Shown one piece after another: positions 35,128 through 47,600 of a stretch of 64,000 nt of DNA. Under the pieces are notes generated by a model that did no database searches, was not told where the DNA came from, and saw only the letters and a program-made list of their open reading frames with translations. The position numbers were made by a program, and so were the translations under genes. The number at the start of each line of letters is the position of its first letter. Position 1 is the stretch's first letter. Source of the DNA: Haliotis asinina (Eukaryota > Mollusca > Gastropoda > Lepetellida > Haliotidae). The stretch spans positions 2,506,501 through 2,570,500 of the forward strand of contig NC_090291.1 of assembly GCF_037392515.1 (NCBI RefSeq). The letters run 5' to 3'.

Positions 35128-37465
35128 ATCTGATATCATTTCTGAAGTTCAAGCTAAGCTGAGTGACAAATTGTTGTGCAGAGGATCTTGTACAGCACAT
35201 GAAGATCTGATATCACTCACTTTAATGCTGGTTTACAATCTGTTATACACAAACCGTGTTGTAATGACGAAATATAATTCTGATATCAGTTCCTCCATGT
35301 TGAATTTTGCTTAAGAGTTCTATTTTCATTGGGTTTCTGACTTTGAATGATTCTTCACAATCATTTTGTTACAAGTGTGATATTGTTTGTGTTGACTGGT
35401 TTTGATGCTTTTATTACGTTTACCTTGTTGGATATTTACAATTGATGTGCTGTGATTTTAAGACCAGCATGCCTTATTTGGACTTCTCGATCTGTGATTT
35501 ATTATCATGTTAACTTCAGATGCCAAGGCCCATCATTTGGTAAAGAATATCAGTCCATTGTCCTGTTTGTTACCGCAATTGTTACCAGTGGGATCTATTG
35601 GAATCATGGCAACATGGTGCTTCCATATGTTTCTGTCGCACTGAGTCTTCCTACTTCCTGACTTAGTTTTTAACATCTGCCTGTTTATAAGTGTATTATT
35701 GTAATGCACTCATTGGTCATGCTAGTCACTATGGCCTTCGCCTCCTCAGTCATGACTTTGCATTATGTGACTGCCACAGGCTAATTTGCATAATTTGTGA
35801 CAAGCCCTTTCCCTTTTTGTCAAACATGAGCTTATCCTGAAATCTGATTCACAGATTGTTTTGATCAGAAAGATACATGTGAGTGCAGCAGCAAAAGTTT
35901 GAGCATGTGGAGCTGTTTATCCAGTTTGTAGAAAGGGTATTTCATGAATGGAAATACATCTTTATTTTCTAGTACATTTTGTGTGAAAAGTAACCATTTC
36001 ATAACATGTTATCTATGTTATCTATAACATGTTATCTATCTTGTATGTTATCTAAATAGTTTGTCAACAAAGACTAATGGGTTACAACTTGTTGAATAGA
36101 CTGTGTATTTGTCTACTTGTTGTTTGAAACCACACTCAGCAATATTCCCACTATATGATGGCAGTCTGTAAATAATCAAGTCTGGACTAGATAATCCAAT
36201 GATCAACATCATGGGCGTCAGTCTACATAACTGGAACAGGATGCCATGTCCACCAAGTCAGCGAGTCTGACCACCCAATCCCGTTAGTTGCCTCTTTTGA
36301 TGGCCAGTGGCAGGGATACCAGGTTCATAGCTCGACAATCTGAGTAGGAGAGTCTGTATCTTCTTCTCAAGTCATGAATGATGTTTTGTATTGTGATTGT
36401 ATAGTCAGCAAATTATACAGAATACATGTACATGCATGATAAAGAGATGCCAACCATCCCGAATTTATCAGAATCATCCCGAAAATGCATGTTGACTCTG
36501 CCATCCAAACAAAGTGAATTCACTCCGATTTTTTAAAATTATAACAAATATATAGATAGTCTTAGGTAGGATTGTCTTTGACTATAGTTAATGATAATTA
36601 AATAAATGCAACACTATATTTACAGAAGGTCTCAAATTGTTTACAAATAGAAAGTAATCTGAAAGTTGAGCAGGCTTTCTGATAAATTCCATGCACTGTT
36701 TATTACATTCACTTACCATTCGCAAACACTGCTTCCGAGTACTGCAAAGCGGCTTTAGTTGTAAAAGGATCTCTACATGTACAGGCATTGAAAAGTTCAT
36801 TGAGTGCAATTAGTTATATGGATCCCTAATTTGTTGAGGACGTTACTAATTTTTTCAATCTTTGGGATCTCGGATTCCTACTTGGGGTTGGCATCTCTGA
36901 TGATGCATGTGCATTTCAATATCAATGTTGTGTTTGTGCAAATTCTTTCAGAAGCAAAACATTTCTAACAGTCACAACCTATACTTTATTGGGCAAAACA
37001 GGCTAAATGACCATGCTTAGTGTTTTCCCCAAAGTTGATAAAAATGCTCAGCTGATACTTAAATGTGATATCCCAAATAATGAAATTTCTTAGTTTTACC
37101 TTTCAGTACACTTTGAACATTGCCCTTGTGTCTTAACTAATGTATGTCATAGGTAGGTTATATTCAGGCTTTTGGAAATGTGTTGACTTTGTCCTATCTG
37201 ATGTCAGCAAATGTTACATGAGAAACGGATTTGACATGGCCTGTTACAAGATTTGAATTCTTTAAACTCCGTCCTTTTCTGTGTCCTCATCAGCACAAGA
37301 GGATAGACATGTACCTCAGCAGCATTTACATGTTGTGTGGCTAGCATATTTTACTTTTGTTGTGTTTTGCGGTGCTGCATTGACATATGTGTACCAAATG
37401 TTTATTTTATAAAACTTGGAATTATTTTTGGAAATTATCAACACATTTCCTGTGTGTGTGTCCGG
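35128..37465 (+). other. 3' flank of the ankyrin gene, no further gene seen
   Basis: AT-rich DNA with only short frames. A candidate AATAAA lies near 36,600, though I cannot say which signal the ankyrin gene uses. A SINE family 2 copy sits at 36,118-36,325. Confidence 0.4.
36118..36325 (-). mobile_element. SINE family 2 copy
   Basis: Plus-strand blocks are CCACACTCAGCAATATTCCC, CTGTAAATAATCAAGTCTGG, CCAATGATCAACATCATGGG, CCACCAAGTCAGCGAGTCTG and CCCGTTAGTTGCCTCTTTTG. Confidence 0.85.
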
Positions 37466-37985
37466 ACATGAGGTGTTGCCATGGTTATAATCCACCTGGA
37501 GCCATTGTGTGGGAGAATGTGGGGTTGCCATGGTTATAATCCACCTGGAGCCATTGTGTGGGAGAATGCGGGGTTGCCATGGTTATAATCCACCTGGAGC
37601 CATTGAGTGGGAGAATGTGGGGTTGCCATGGTTATAATCCACCTGGAGCCATTGAGTGGGAGAATGTGGGGTTGCCATGGTTATAATCCACCTGGAGCCA
37701 TTGTGTGGGAGAATGTGGGGTTGCCATGGTTATGATCCACCTGGAGCCATTGAGTGGGAGAATGTGGGGTTGCCATGGTTATAATCCACCTGGAGCCATT
37801 GTGTGGGAGAATGTGGGGTTGCCATGGTTATAATCCACCTGGAGTCATTGAGTGGGAGAATGTGGGGTTGCCATGGTTATAATCCACCTGGAGCCACTGT
37901 GTGGGTGAATGTGGTGTTGCCATGGTCATATTAACGTATAATCCACCTGGAGCCCCTGTGTGGGAGAATGTGGTGTTGCCATTTT
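37466..37985. repeat. 48-bp minisatellite, left block, about 11 copies
   Basis: The unit is GGTTGCCATGGTTATAATCC, then ACCTGGAGCCATTG and TGTGGGAGAATGTG. It contains CCATGG, so many units begin an open frame (MVIIHLEPL). These frames are array artefacts. Confidence 0.95.
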
Positions 37986-37987
37986 CG

Positions 37988-38845
37988 TACCCCCGGCATG
38001 TAATGCAGCATGTCAATACAGTTGACGCCTCGTCTGTCTCTCTGTCCACCCGCCCGTCCATACGTAGTCATTTTGTTTCCAGAGCATAAGACAAAAACTC
38101 TTCAATTTTTTTAGACCAAAATTGATGGACTGAATAATCTGAACCTATGATTGTGCCTGTTGCTATTTACAGATTTTTGTAATTTTTAAATTTTTTTTTG
38201 TTTTTGCACGGAAGTGATTCGGACCTAGTCTCAAAAGGGTTGAATGAGCTCAAAAAAAAACTTCGGAATATCTTTCAGCAAAACTTGCCCGATATGTGAG
38301 GTAGACCTTAAAGTGGTGCCTTTTGCTATCTGCAGATTTTTGTGATATATCATTTTCCCATTTTCCATAGCAACAATTCTGACTTAGTCTCAAAATGGAG
38401 GGATGGGCTTCGTTTCCAGTGCACAACTTGAAAACCATTTCATATCTTTCAACAGATCTCGGCAGATGTATGAGACAGATCTTGAAGTGGTGCCTTTTGC
38501 TTTTTACAGATATATGGCATTTATATTTTTCATGATTTCCATGGAAACGATTCAAGCTTAGTCTAACAAGAAGACACAGTCATCGATATCCCCCGCATTA
38601 CCTCAGATTTCAGTCATACTTGTTGCCATGGAAACACCAAAAATATTTTATTCAGAATTCCAAAACTATCAAAAGGCACAAGTACACCACTAGACTAATC
38701 TATGTGTCAAGTTTGGTGAAGAAATATTGAATGGTTTTAGAGTTCTGCTCCGGAAAAGATAAATGTGCACGGACGGATGGATGGACGGATGCACGGACGA
38801 ACTAGATGCATTTTAACACCCCGTGCAAGACGTGTTGCGGGGGAT
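37988..38845. mobile_element. Foldback/MITE-like element between the two 48-bp arrays
   Basis: The left end TACCCCCGGCATG and the right end TGCGGGGGATA are inverted. Further inward, CTGTCCACCCGCCCGTCCAT pairs loosely with ACGGATGGATGGACGGATG, and TTTCCAGAGCATAAG with GTTCTGCTCCGGAAAA. The core holds 2-3 diverged ~175-bp units (GGTGCCTTTTGCTATCTGCA, TAGTCTCAAAATGG). GATATCCCCCGCA at 38,586 may be an internal terminus. There is no transposase frame. Element and family are inferred. Confidence 0.55.
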
Positions 38846-38929
38846 AAAAAAACATTAAGTAACTGTCAGATGATTTGTTATGTGGGGGTTGGGGGGATAT
38901 GTCATCTTCTGATGACTCTTGTCATTATC

Positions 38930-39535
38930 CACCTGGAGAAACTGTGTGGGAGAATGTGATGTTGCCATGGTTATAATCCACATGGAGCCACTGTGTGGGA
39001 GAATGTGATGTTGCCATGGTTATAATCCACATGGAGCCACTGTTTGGGAGAATGTGATGTTGCCATGGTTATAATCCACATGGAGCCACTGTGTGGGAGA
39101 ATGTGATGTTGCCATGGTTATAATCCACATGGAGCTACTGTGTGGGAGAATGTGATGTTGCCATGGTTATAATCCACCTGGAGCCACTGTTTAGGAGAAT
39201 CTGGGGTTACCATGGTTATAATCCACTTGGAACCACTGTTTGGGAGAATGTGATGTTGCCATGGTTATAATCCACCTGGAGCCACTGTTTAGGAGAATCT
39301 GGGGTTACCATGGTTATAATCCACTTGGAACCACTGTTTGGGAGAATGTGGCGTTGCCATGGTTAAAATCCACCTGGAGCCACTGTTTGGGAGAATGTGA
39401 TGTTGCCATGGTTATAATCCACCTGGAGCCACTGTGTGGGAGAATTTGGAGTTGCCATGGTTATAATCCACCTGGAGCCACTGTGTGGGAGAATTTGGAG
39501 TTGCCATGGTTAAAATCCACATGGAGCCACTCAGA
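38930..39535. repeat. 48-bp minisatellite, right block, about 12 copies
   Basis: Same unit as the left block, with local variants (GATGTTGCCATGGTTATAAT, and CTGGGGTTACCATGG in a doubled pair). It ends about 30 bp before the likely polyadenylation signals of the WD40 gene. Confidence 0.95.
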
Positions 39536-39562
39536 TCAAAACAGACAACACAGTGAATATCT

Positions 39563-39573
39563 TTTATTTTATT
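39563..39573 (-). promoter_or_regulatory. Probable polyadenylation signals of the WD40 gene
   Basis: Two overlapping AATAAA hexamers on the minus strand lie about 270 bases downstream of the WD40 stop codon. Confidence 0.5.
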
Positions 39574-39841
39574 GCAGTGTCTGTCACCTCTGATACCCAA
39601 ATATCCTTTATCTAAGGTAATGGCATCTCACATACTGAATGAAGGAGCAGTACATTTTCTATCAGTGAAATATACCTTACATGGAGCTGTGTCAGTTGAA
39701 CATACATCAAGATTTAATACATGTGGCTTGTGGAATGCTGAGAGTGAAGTTTGGAATCACAGATTTGTGAAAAACAAAGATTCATTGATACTGACATGAT
39801 AAAACCACAAATATCACAGATAATGGTCACTTCAAATGACG

Positions 39842-41636
39842 CTAAGCCTCTGGCTCAGTAATCTCCAGCCAGGTTTTGCCAGGGTCTTGGAGTCTACAGA
39901 ACACACACAGAGTCAGATCACGGAAGTTGTCCAGCTGAGCTATTGAGAAGGGCTTACCGCATGAAGAACACTGAAACATAATAACAATGTCATTCATATT
40001 GTCACTGACAATTACTATTTCCTGCCAAGAGTTGCTAGCTTCTTTCTTTGTATGTCTCTGATAGCATGTCTCTTGAGTTATTAAAATATCTCTGCACAGA
40101 AACCAAGGCAACCATCTCACGTGAAGCATCCTTCTTGGTACCCAACAATCACCAGGTTACACCATTATGATTGTTTAGAGTACCAAACCATTTACAATTT
40201 CCCAAATTTCACATTGACGAAATGATGGTAGACCTGTTACTGAATTTAGACATTATATTCATCAATTACTCCTTATTTCTTTTGCTATTTTCTTTACATT
40301 TTGAGAAAGAAATCATATATTTCTTGTTTTTAAAGGATTTAGTATGAAATGAAATGTTTTTGGATATCATGACCAAGAGTGCCATATTACCTTAATGACC
40401 TTGAGACCTATGGACCTTCTGTTCTCAAGGACAACGGGGATCTTGTCTGTGTTCTCAACATTCCACAGGCGGACAGTCTCATCCTACAAATCATACATTG
40501 GAGTCAGTGACACTGCGCTAGTGTAGAGGGGAGTAACACTTTAATCTGAATACCTAAGTGACCATTAATAATTTATGGCTAGGGGGTGATGATGACTTGT
40601 ATGGAGAAGTATGTACAATGTGACTAACCGCCACAAAACATAACCACAAAGTGACTCCTCCCTACATGTCATGTAGTAAATCAATTACCCCATCCCTCAT
40701 CCATTATTTTAAGCATAATTTTAAAATATTTTTATGGACAACATGTGTACAGAATTGATGACTACCCCTCCCTCTCCTAAACAATATGGGTGACCCTCTT
40801 AAAACCATCATCATCCCTCCCCAGCCATAAATTATGAATGGTCCCTTGAGGTGTTCTTGTGGTCCCATTTCATCAAAGGCTGATTGGTAGTGCTTCTGTC
40901 AAACACCATTTCCAAAGATGTTGTTTTGCATCAGACAAGCACAGAAGAACATCACATCTGCAGTTTCTACAAATACCTTTGAGCAAGAAAGAAGCCACTT
41001 CTGGTCATCGCTGAAGCAGACGTCATTCACCCAGTCTGTGTGTCCCTGTTGAGTTGACAAGTATGCATTTCAGCTTTGTTATGTTGATTAAACTATTTTG
41101 TGTGATAGAGAACAGGAAGAGGAAGTGTGAGAGATGGGTTTAATGCTGGTTTGAACAGTATATCAGTGAATTACATGTCATCAATTTATTATTAGGCCAA
41201 GAATATGTATACAACAATAGTGAAACCCAATAACACTGGTATGTGCTGACAAAGACCTTTCATCAGGGCCAGTACTGGGTACACGCACACACTTTTCTGC
41301 TGATCCTGTCCCTGCCAAGGGATGTGACTCTGCAGAGCAAATTAAGGTACTGACCCCTCACACAGATAAGAACACAACATTTTTCTAAATGTATCCCAGG
41401 AACTTAATGCATTTTTGTTCATTTTTAAATATGCTGTGACATACTCCAGATAAGAATGCTGAGCTCATTTGATTTCCTCATTCATATAATGCTCCTTCAT
41501 TAACTGTGAGCAGTACAACTGCCCTGAGATGCGACACAACTTTGATAGCTTAGTTCCAGAGAGAGGGAAGTCAGCAGTGGTCATGCACCGTGTTCAGCAC
41601 ATTTGATATTTGATTTGAGTGAGTGAGTAAGTGAGT

Positions 41637-41672
<36 letters not shown>

Positions 41673-44600
41673 TGTAAGTTAGCACTGAGTGTGTGATAGT
41701 GTTTATAGTGTGTTATAGATTCCTCCCTGGTTGGGGTAAATGCTGCTTTGCACACCTAAATTTCAATCAGTGCACATCAAACCTGTTGTGAGTTTGCAGA
41801 CATTATTTCAAAACAATGACTGTGAACAGGACAAATCGTGGCTCTGCCCGATGTTGTACTGTGGTACTGTACCTGTAACTTGATCTTCTGTACGTGGTTG
41901 TCTGTGTCCCACACGACCACACTCTGATCATACGAACCTGTCACCAGCATCAGCCCTGAAAACATCAAGCCATTCAACCACAGGATAAAACAACTATTTT
42001 TAATTAAGGTCTGTTTTTCCAATGAAATGTGAAAAATATTCAACTTCTGTCTATTGTTAAGTCTGGGCAAGACGATCTTGTGACTGATGTTGGGAACACT
42101 GATCTCCAGCATCAGTATACAATAACACACTATTAACTAAATCATCAATCCTGTTGTTTTCAATTTCAGATGTTGTTGTTGTTGTTTAAAAGGTTTATGA
42201 TAATGTAGCAATCACTGCGCACCACTTGGAAATTACAGCTCTTCATATAAACACAAATCAAGTTTCAGGCACATGACCTCACAATTTTCACACAACAAAA
42301 CTCTACACTGACCAAAATAGAAGCATCAAAAGGGAGTTTCTCACCATCTTTGCTGAAATTGCAGCAGCTGACTGACCCCTCATGCTGGCCCTTCATACAC
42401 ACAGGACCCTTGGACCTGGAAGTATACTCACAAACGTAAGTGTCATTGTGACTGACTGGCAATATCATTACCACTACATGGCTAGGGCAATGATACTTAC
42501 TGTACATGTGGTAATGTCATCACTAGTACATCACCGTGGCAATGTCATCACCAGTACATCCCTGTGGCAATGTCATTACCTGTACATCCCTGTGGCAATG
42601 TCATTACCTGTACATCCCTGTGGCAATGTCATTACCTGTACATCCCGGTGGCAATGTCATTACCTGTACATCCCTGTGGCAATGTCATTACCTGTACATC
42701 CCTGTGGCAATGTCATTACCTGTACATCCCTGTGCTAATGTCATTACCTGTACATCCCTGTAGCAATTTCATTACCTGTACACCCCTTTGGCAATGTCAT
42801 TACCTGTTCATCCCTGTGGCAGTATTATTACCTGTACATCCCTGTGACAATGTCATTACCTGTACATCCCTGTGGCAATGTCATTACCTGTACATCCCTG
42901 TGGCAATGTCATCACCAGTACATCCCTGTGGCAGTGTCATCACCAGTACATCCCTGTGGCAATGTCATTACCTGTACATCCCTGTGGCAATGTCATCACC
43001 AGTACATCCCTGTGGCAGTGTCATCACCAGTACATCCCTGTGGCAATGTCATTACCTGTACATCCCTGTGGCAGTATTACTACCTGTACATCCCTGTTGC
43101 AATGTCATTACCTGTACATCCCTGTGGCAATGTCATTACCTGCACATCCCTGTGGCAATGTCATTACCTGTACATCCCTGTGGCAATGTCATTACCTGTA
43201 CATCCCTGTGGCAATGTCATTACCTGTACATCCCTGTGGCAGTATTACTACCTGTACATCCCTGTGGCAATGTCATTACCTGTACATCCCTGTGGCAATG
43301 TCATTACCTGTACATCCCTGTGGCAATGTCATTACCTGCACATCCCTGTGGCAATGTCATTACCTGTACATCCCTGTGGTAATGTCATTACCTGTACATC
43401 CCTGTGGTAATGTCATTACCTGTACATCCCTGTGGCAATGTCATTACCTGTACATTCCTGAGGCAATATCATTATTACCTGTACATCCCTGTCGCAATGT
43501 CCCACTGCTGTACTGTTTTGTCCCACGATGTTGTGGCAAATTTGCGCTCATCATACGAGATAGCACAGCTTGACACAATGTTGAAGTGGCCCCTGTTACA
43601 CAAGAGAATGGACTGTGAAGTAGTTTACTCTGTAAATTATTATCTACAATGTCTAATTTATGGTTTCAAGGGTTCTTCGAATGACATGTAGACATAATAC
43701 ACATAAAAGTTAAAATGCATGATGTCAACTTCTGTCATATGAGGAACATGTTTTCAGAGCACATTCTTACTCCTTCATCACTACAAAGTAGATATAATGT
43801 AACATATGTCATATTTGGGATTACACATTCTAAGTAAAGTACAAATTCTAGCGCTTTTTCGGTTGAGTCTCATCCGGATTTGAACCAGCACCCTCAGAGT
43901 CAGGCACCTAATTGCCAGCACACAAAGCAGATAGCTTTGTAAGTACATGAGAGCAAGAACATTGCTAGACTGGCTATGGTGTGCACTTAACAAGGGAAGC
44001 CAACAGTTAACTGGTGCTGAATGACAATGGCAATGAACTAGTAGGATCCTGGAGTTTATTCCATGGTAATTAGTCTGGATAGGACAAAGGGTCAATAAAA
44101 ACACATACAATGTTTTATGTAACGTCAGTATGTCAGTTTGTTTCTTCCCTGCTTCAGTCATCTTGAATTCTTTATAGGTTTGTAGATGCTTATTAATGCC
44201 CTCCCATCACCAGTAGTGAGGCAGGTCTATTTTTAATCGAGTGTTGCGACAAGTCAATTAACATAAGTTACATGAATCCTGAACAGAACAGACAGTCATG
44301 AAGCTGCTCCACAGAAAGTTATTGCTGTTGTGATTTATATGCTCACTGATCATAGCACTCACAGGTTTTCTTACACAGTAGAACAAAGTTTTCTGGCACA
44401 AAAGAACTAGGTCTTCTACACACTAGAACATTCCTTCAATCACTGGCTCAAAACACTGACTTCTATAAAACTGCCCTATGCAATAAAAGGTGACGAGCAA
44501 CATAGAGTTTACAAATGATGTATTAAGATGGGCTTCAGCCAACAAACACTTTCTCACTCTGCCCCAACTCACTCCAGCTGAATAGTAGTTGTACAAGTTC

Positions 44601-47600
44601 TGAGATCGAAGAACTTGGTTGATCTGTCCATGGACGTTGTGATGACTTTATCATCCTTGGGGGCAAAGATACAGCTGGTGATAGTGCTGGAATGGTGATC
44701 TGGAATAAGCAAGGAACTGATGCAGAGTTCAGACTCCAAGACATTTGTCCAGTGCTATCTCCTACTGGTTCCACAAACACATTATTAATATATTCTTAGT
44801 CTTATCAACTCAACAGGTATTAAGGTTCAAACATTGTGGTGTTATTGTCAACAATATGAAATATAATTTAATCATCTAAAGTTGTCATTATACAGCCTGA
44901 GTTGGTGATGTTTTCATCGAAAATCAATTGAGTAGATCTATTCTCATGCTGTTGATCACTGGATTGTCTGTCCAAACTTGATTATGTACAGATCGTTACC
45001 ATAAAGCTGTAACATTGCTCAGTGCAGTGTCAAACTGGAAACTAACAAACAAAATGGTGAATTAAATTTGTTGAACACTGCTTTTAACAATATTCCCATT
45101 TTCACAGCATGTGAGCTTGCTGTAGGATGGAAGCCTGAAGTAATGAACTATTCACACGTGAACCACTTTGGTAAAACCCATCCATCGTTATGGTATTGAC
45201 AAGCCTGACAGTGATCTGGGATTCAATTAGATGACACTAGTTTCTGGTGCATCTAAGGGATGCAACTATGAAGTATCAGAACATCTGAGATGACTGCCTC
45301 TCTTTCATTCCGATTTCTAATCGTTCACAAGTTGAACATTTATACACATGAAGAGGAACACCTTATGGATAGACAACTTCTTTATTGTTACATATGTTTC
45401 CGTGTACATGCTTAAGCAATGGTCTATTCATAAGAAGTGTTTGTCTACATTATACCAAGTTCTAATGCCACTTAAAGATTTATCCATACACAAAGCACTG
45501 ACTAGTAAGATGAGATGACCCAGCCATTGCAGTTGAATTTCAATGTAGTGTAGAAATAGTCATATGCTACCTTTGAGGTTGTGAATTATCTCCCCTGATC
45601 TGGTGTCCCAGATTTTCAGGATGTTGTCCATGTCAGAACCAGAGCACACCATCGTCTCATCATGTGACAGTTTACAGCAGGTGACCACCCCGCCATGCTT
45701 CCCTGACCACTGAACACAAGAGAATAAACTTTAGTGCTCTTGTACTTCATCAGTACATCAGCCTTCCTAATATATCAACTTGAATATTCTGGAAGTTCCT
45801 CCTCTGTCAAAATGTATATGCATGAAAAAGTGTATGACTGGACACTACTAAGGACATGAACATGCTGTTTTCAAAGGACTGTCAGCAAAGTTAGCTACTT
45901 GTCTGAAGCTCAGGTAATTTTTAACGCAGTGCACAGTCCTAAGTAAATATTTCTTCAAATATTATAGGTCAGTATTTGGAAAACTTCAGAGTACATTTAG
46001 AGTACTGTATGGAATTTAATAGTGTATCATTAATCTTGTGTTTCATTTCATATATGCACCACAATATTGCTACTCCTGTGTAAATATATCAATAAACAAT
46101 AAAACAATAATTTTTCAGATAAACATGTCTGCTATGTGATTCTAAGACAGTACACCATTGGTGTGGTGTGTATCTGCAATGTTTCATAAATTATTTCCTA
46201 CTGTATTGTGCATATTTTTATCCCTACATACGCTGATACAGCCCCTATCTGTAGCCCTTAAGGCTATATTGGAAATTAGATTCTTACTGATGAAGCTGAG
46301 GGCCGTCATCATTAGTGGGAACAAGTATGTGAAGTTTCAACTTTATTGTTGCACTTACAGCAGTTTCTGTGGAGATGATAAACCACTGATAACGAAGACA
46401 CGTCATAAACAAACTAAAACTGCCGGCTGGTGAGCAAAACCTGCTGACATCATCAAACACTGTTTGGGATTCTCATACCTTTTCTGCAACAATCTGAGTG
46501 TCCCAGAACTTGACCTTTTTGTCCCATCCACAACTCACAAAACTGGAAAAAAATCATATTGTCTAAAACAATATTCACATCTCTGTACAAGGAGCCCATT
46601 TCTGACAAAACTGATCCAGTTCATTGTACCCTGTGCCATGCCATTCTGTCATAAGATGGTGAATTACTATGTGGGTAAAGAGTTCATTAGCACTACAAGA
46701 TTGTAAATGCACATGAATGCACTTTATTCTGGTTTCTGATTAACAGTAGAAATGAGATGAAATATACTCTTCAAAAAAGTTGGGGATCTTCATTTTTTAA
46801 ATTTGAAATAAAAATATTTCAAATTTAATATTTAAAAATATTTAGGAGATTTATCGAAGTCAATCAATGTTGATATGATATTACTGAATGTTTTGAGTGT
46901 GCATCACCATTTGCACTTCCTTACAACCATAGTTATTTGGAATGTAGTCACTTTTGAAAGATGATTGGTGTATCATCGGGCATGTAATTTGCACGAATAC
47001 GATTTTCATTTTAAAACATACAACTAGAAACAAACACTGACAAATGTGTGATGCAAGATGAGTATAAAACAACCCTGTCAAAATCAAGAATGGGACCCCA
47101 TGCACATGTATGGGGCTCCACGGTTGTGCAACTGCATATCCTGCGTTGTGTTTATGGGTGGTAATAGAGGGAAATGGTGGTGCGTTCATAAGACGTCTGT
47201 CCTTGAAACGTTTGTTAACATTTAAACTTCCTATCAAAATTGAAAGTTCATTATCCCCTAGTATTTTTAGGAGTATACATACATCAGTTCAAGGAATAGT
47301 GTGTTTCTAAACATCAGTGCAGTGGGGTACCCTAATGCATCCACTCAGAAAGAAGAACCGGGTTCAATTTCCCACATGGGTACATTGTGTGAAGCCCATT
47401 TCTGATGTCCCCAACTTTGACATTGCTGGAATATTGCTTAAAATTGTGTAAAACCATTCTCACTCACTACAGAATGTCTGTAATACTGGGTTCCTGCTGC
47501 AGATTACCACTGAATGAACTACTCTCCAGCTTCATCTCTCTAACTGCATCTGGTCATAACCTACCTTCTCCCATCAGATGTGATCCTGGCTTCATTGACT

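Noticed and set aside
42382-43691. Plus-strand frames of up to 272 codons with VHPCGNVIT repeats
   Set aside because: They are the complement of the 28-bp junction minisatellite in intron 6 of the WD40 gene.
46881-47237. 118-codon minus frame as a gene
   Set aside because: It lies inside the MITE core, has no domain, and sits in an intron of the WD40 gene.
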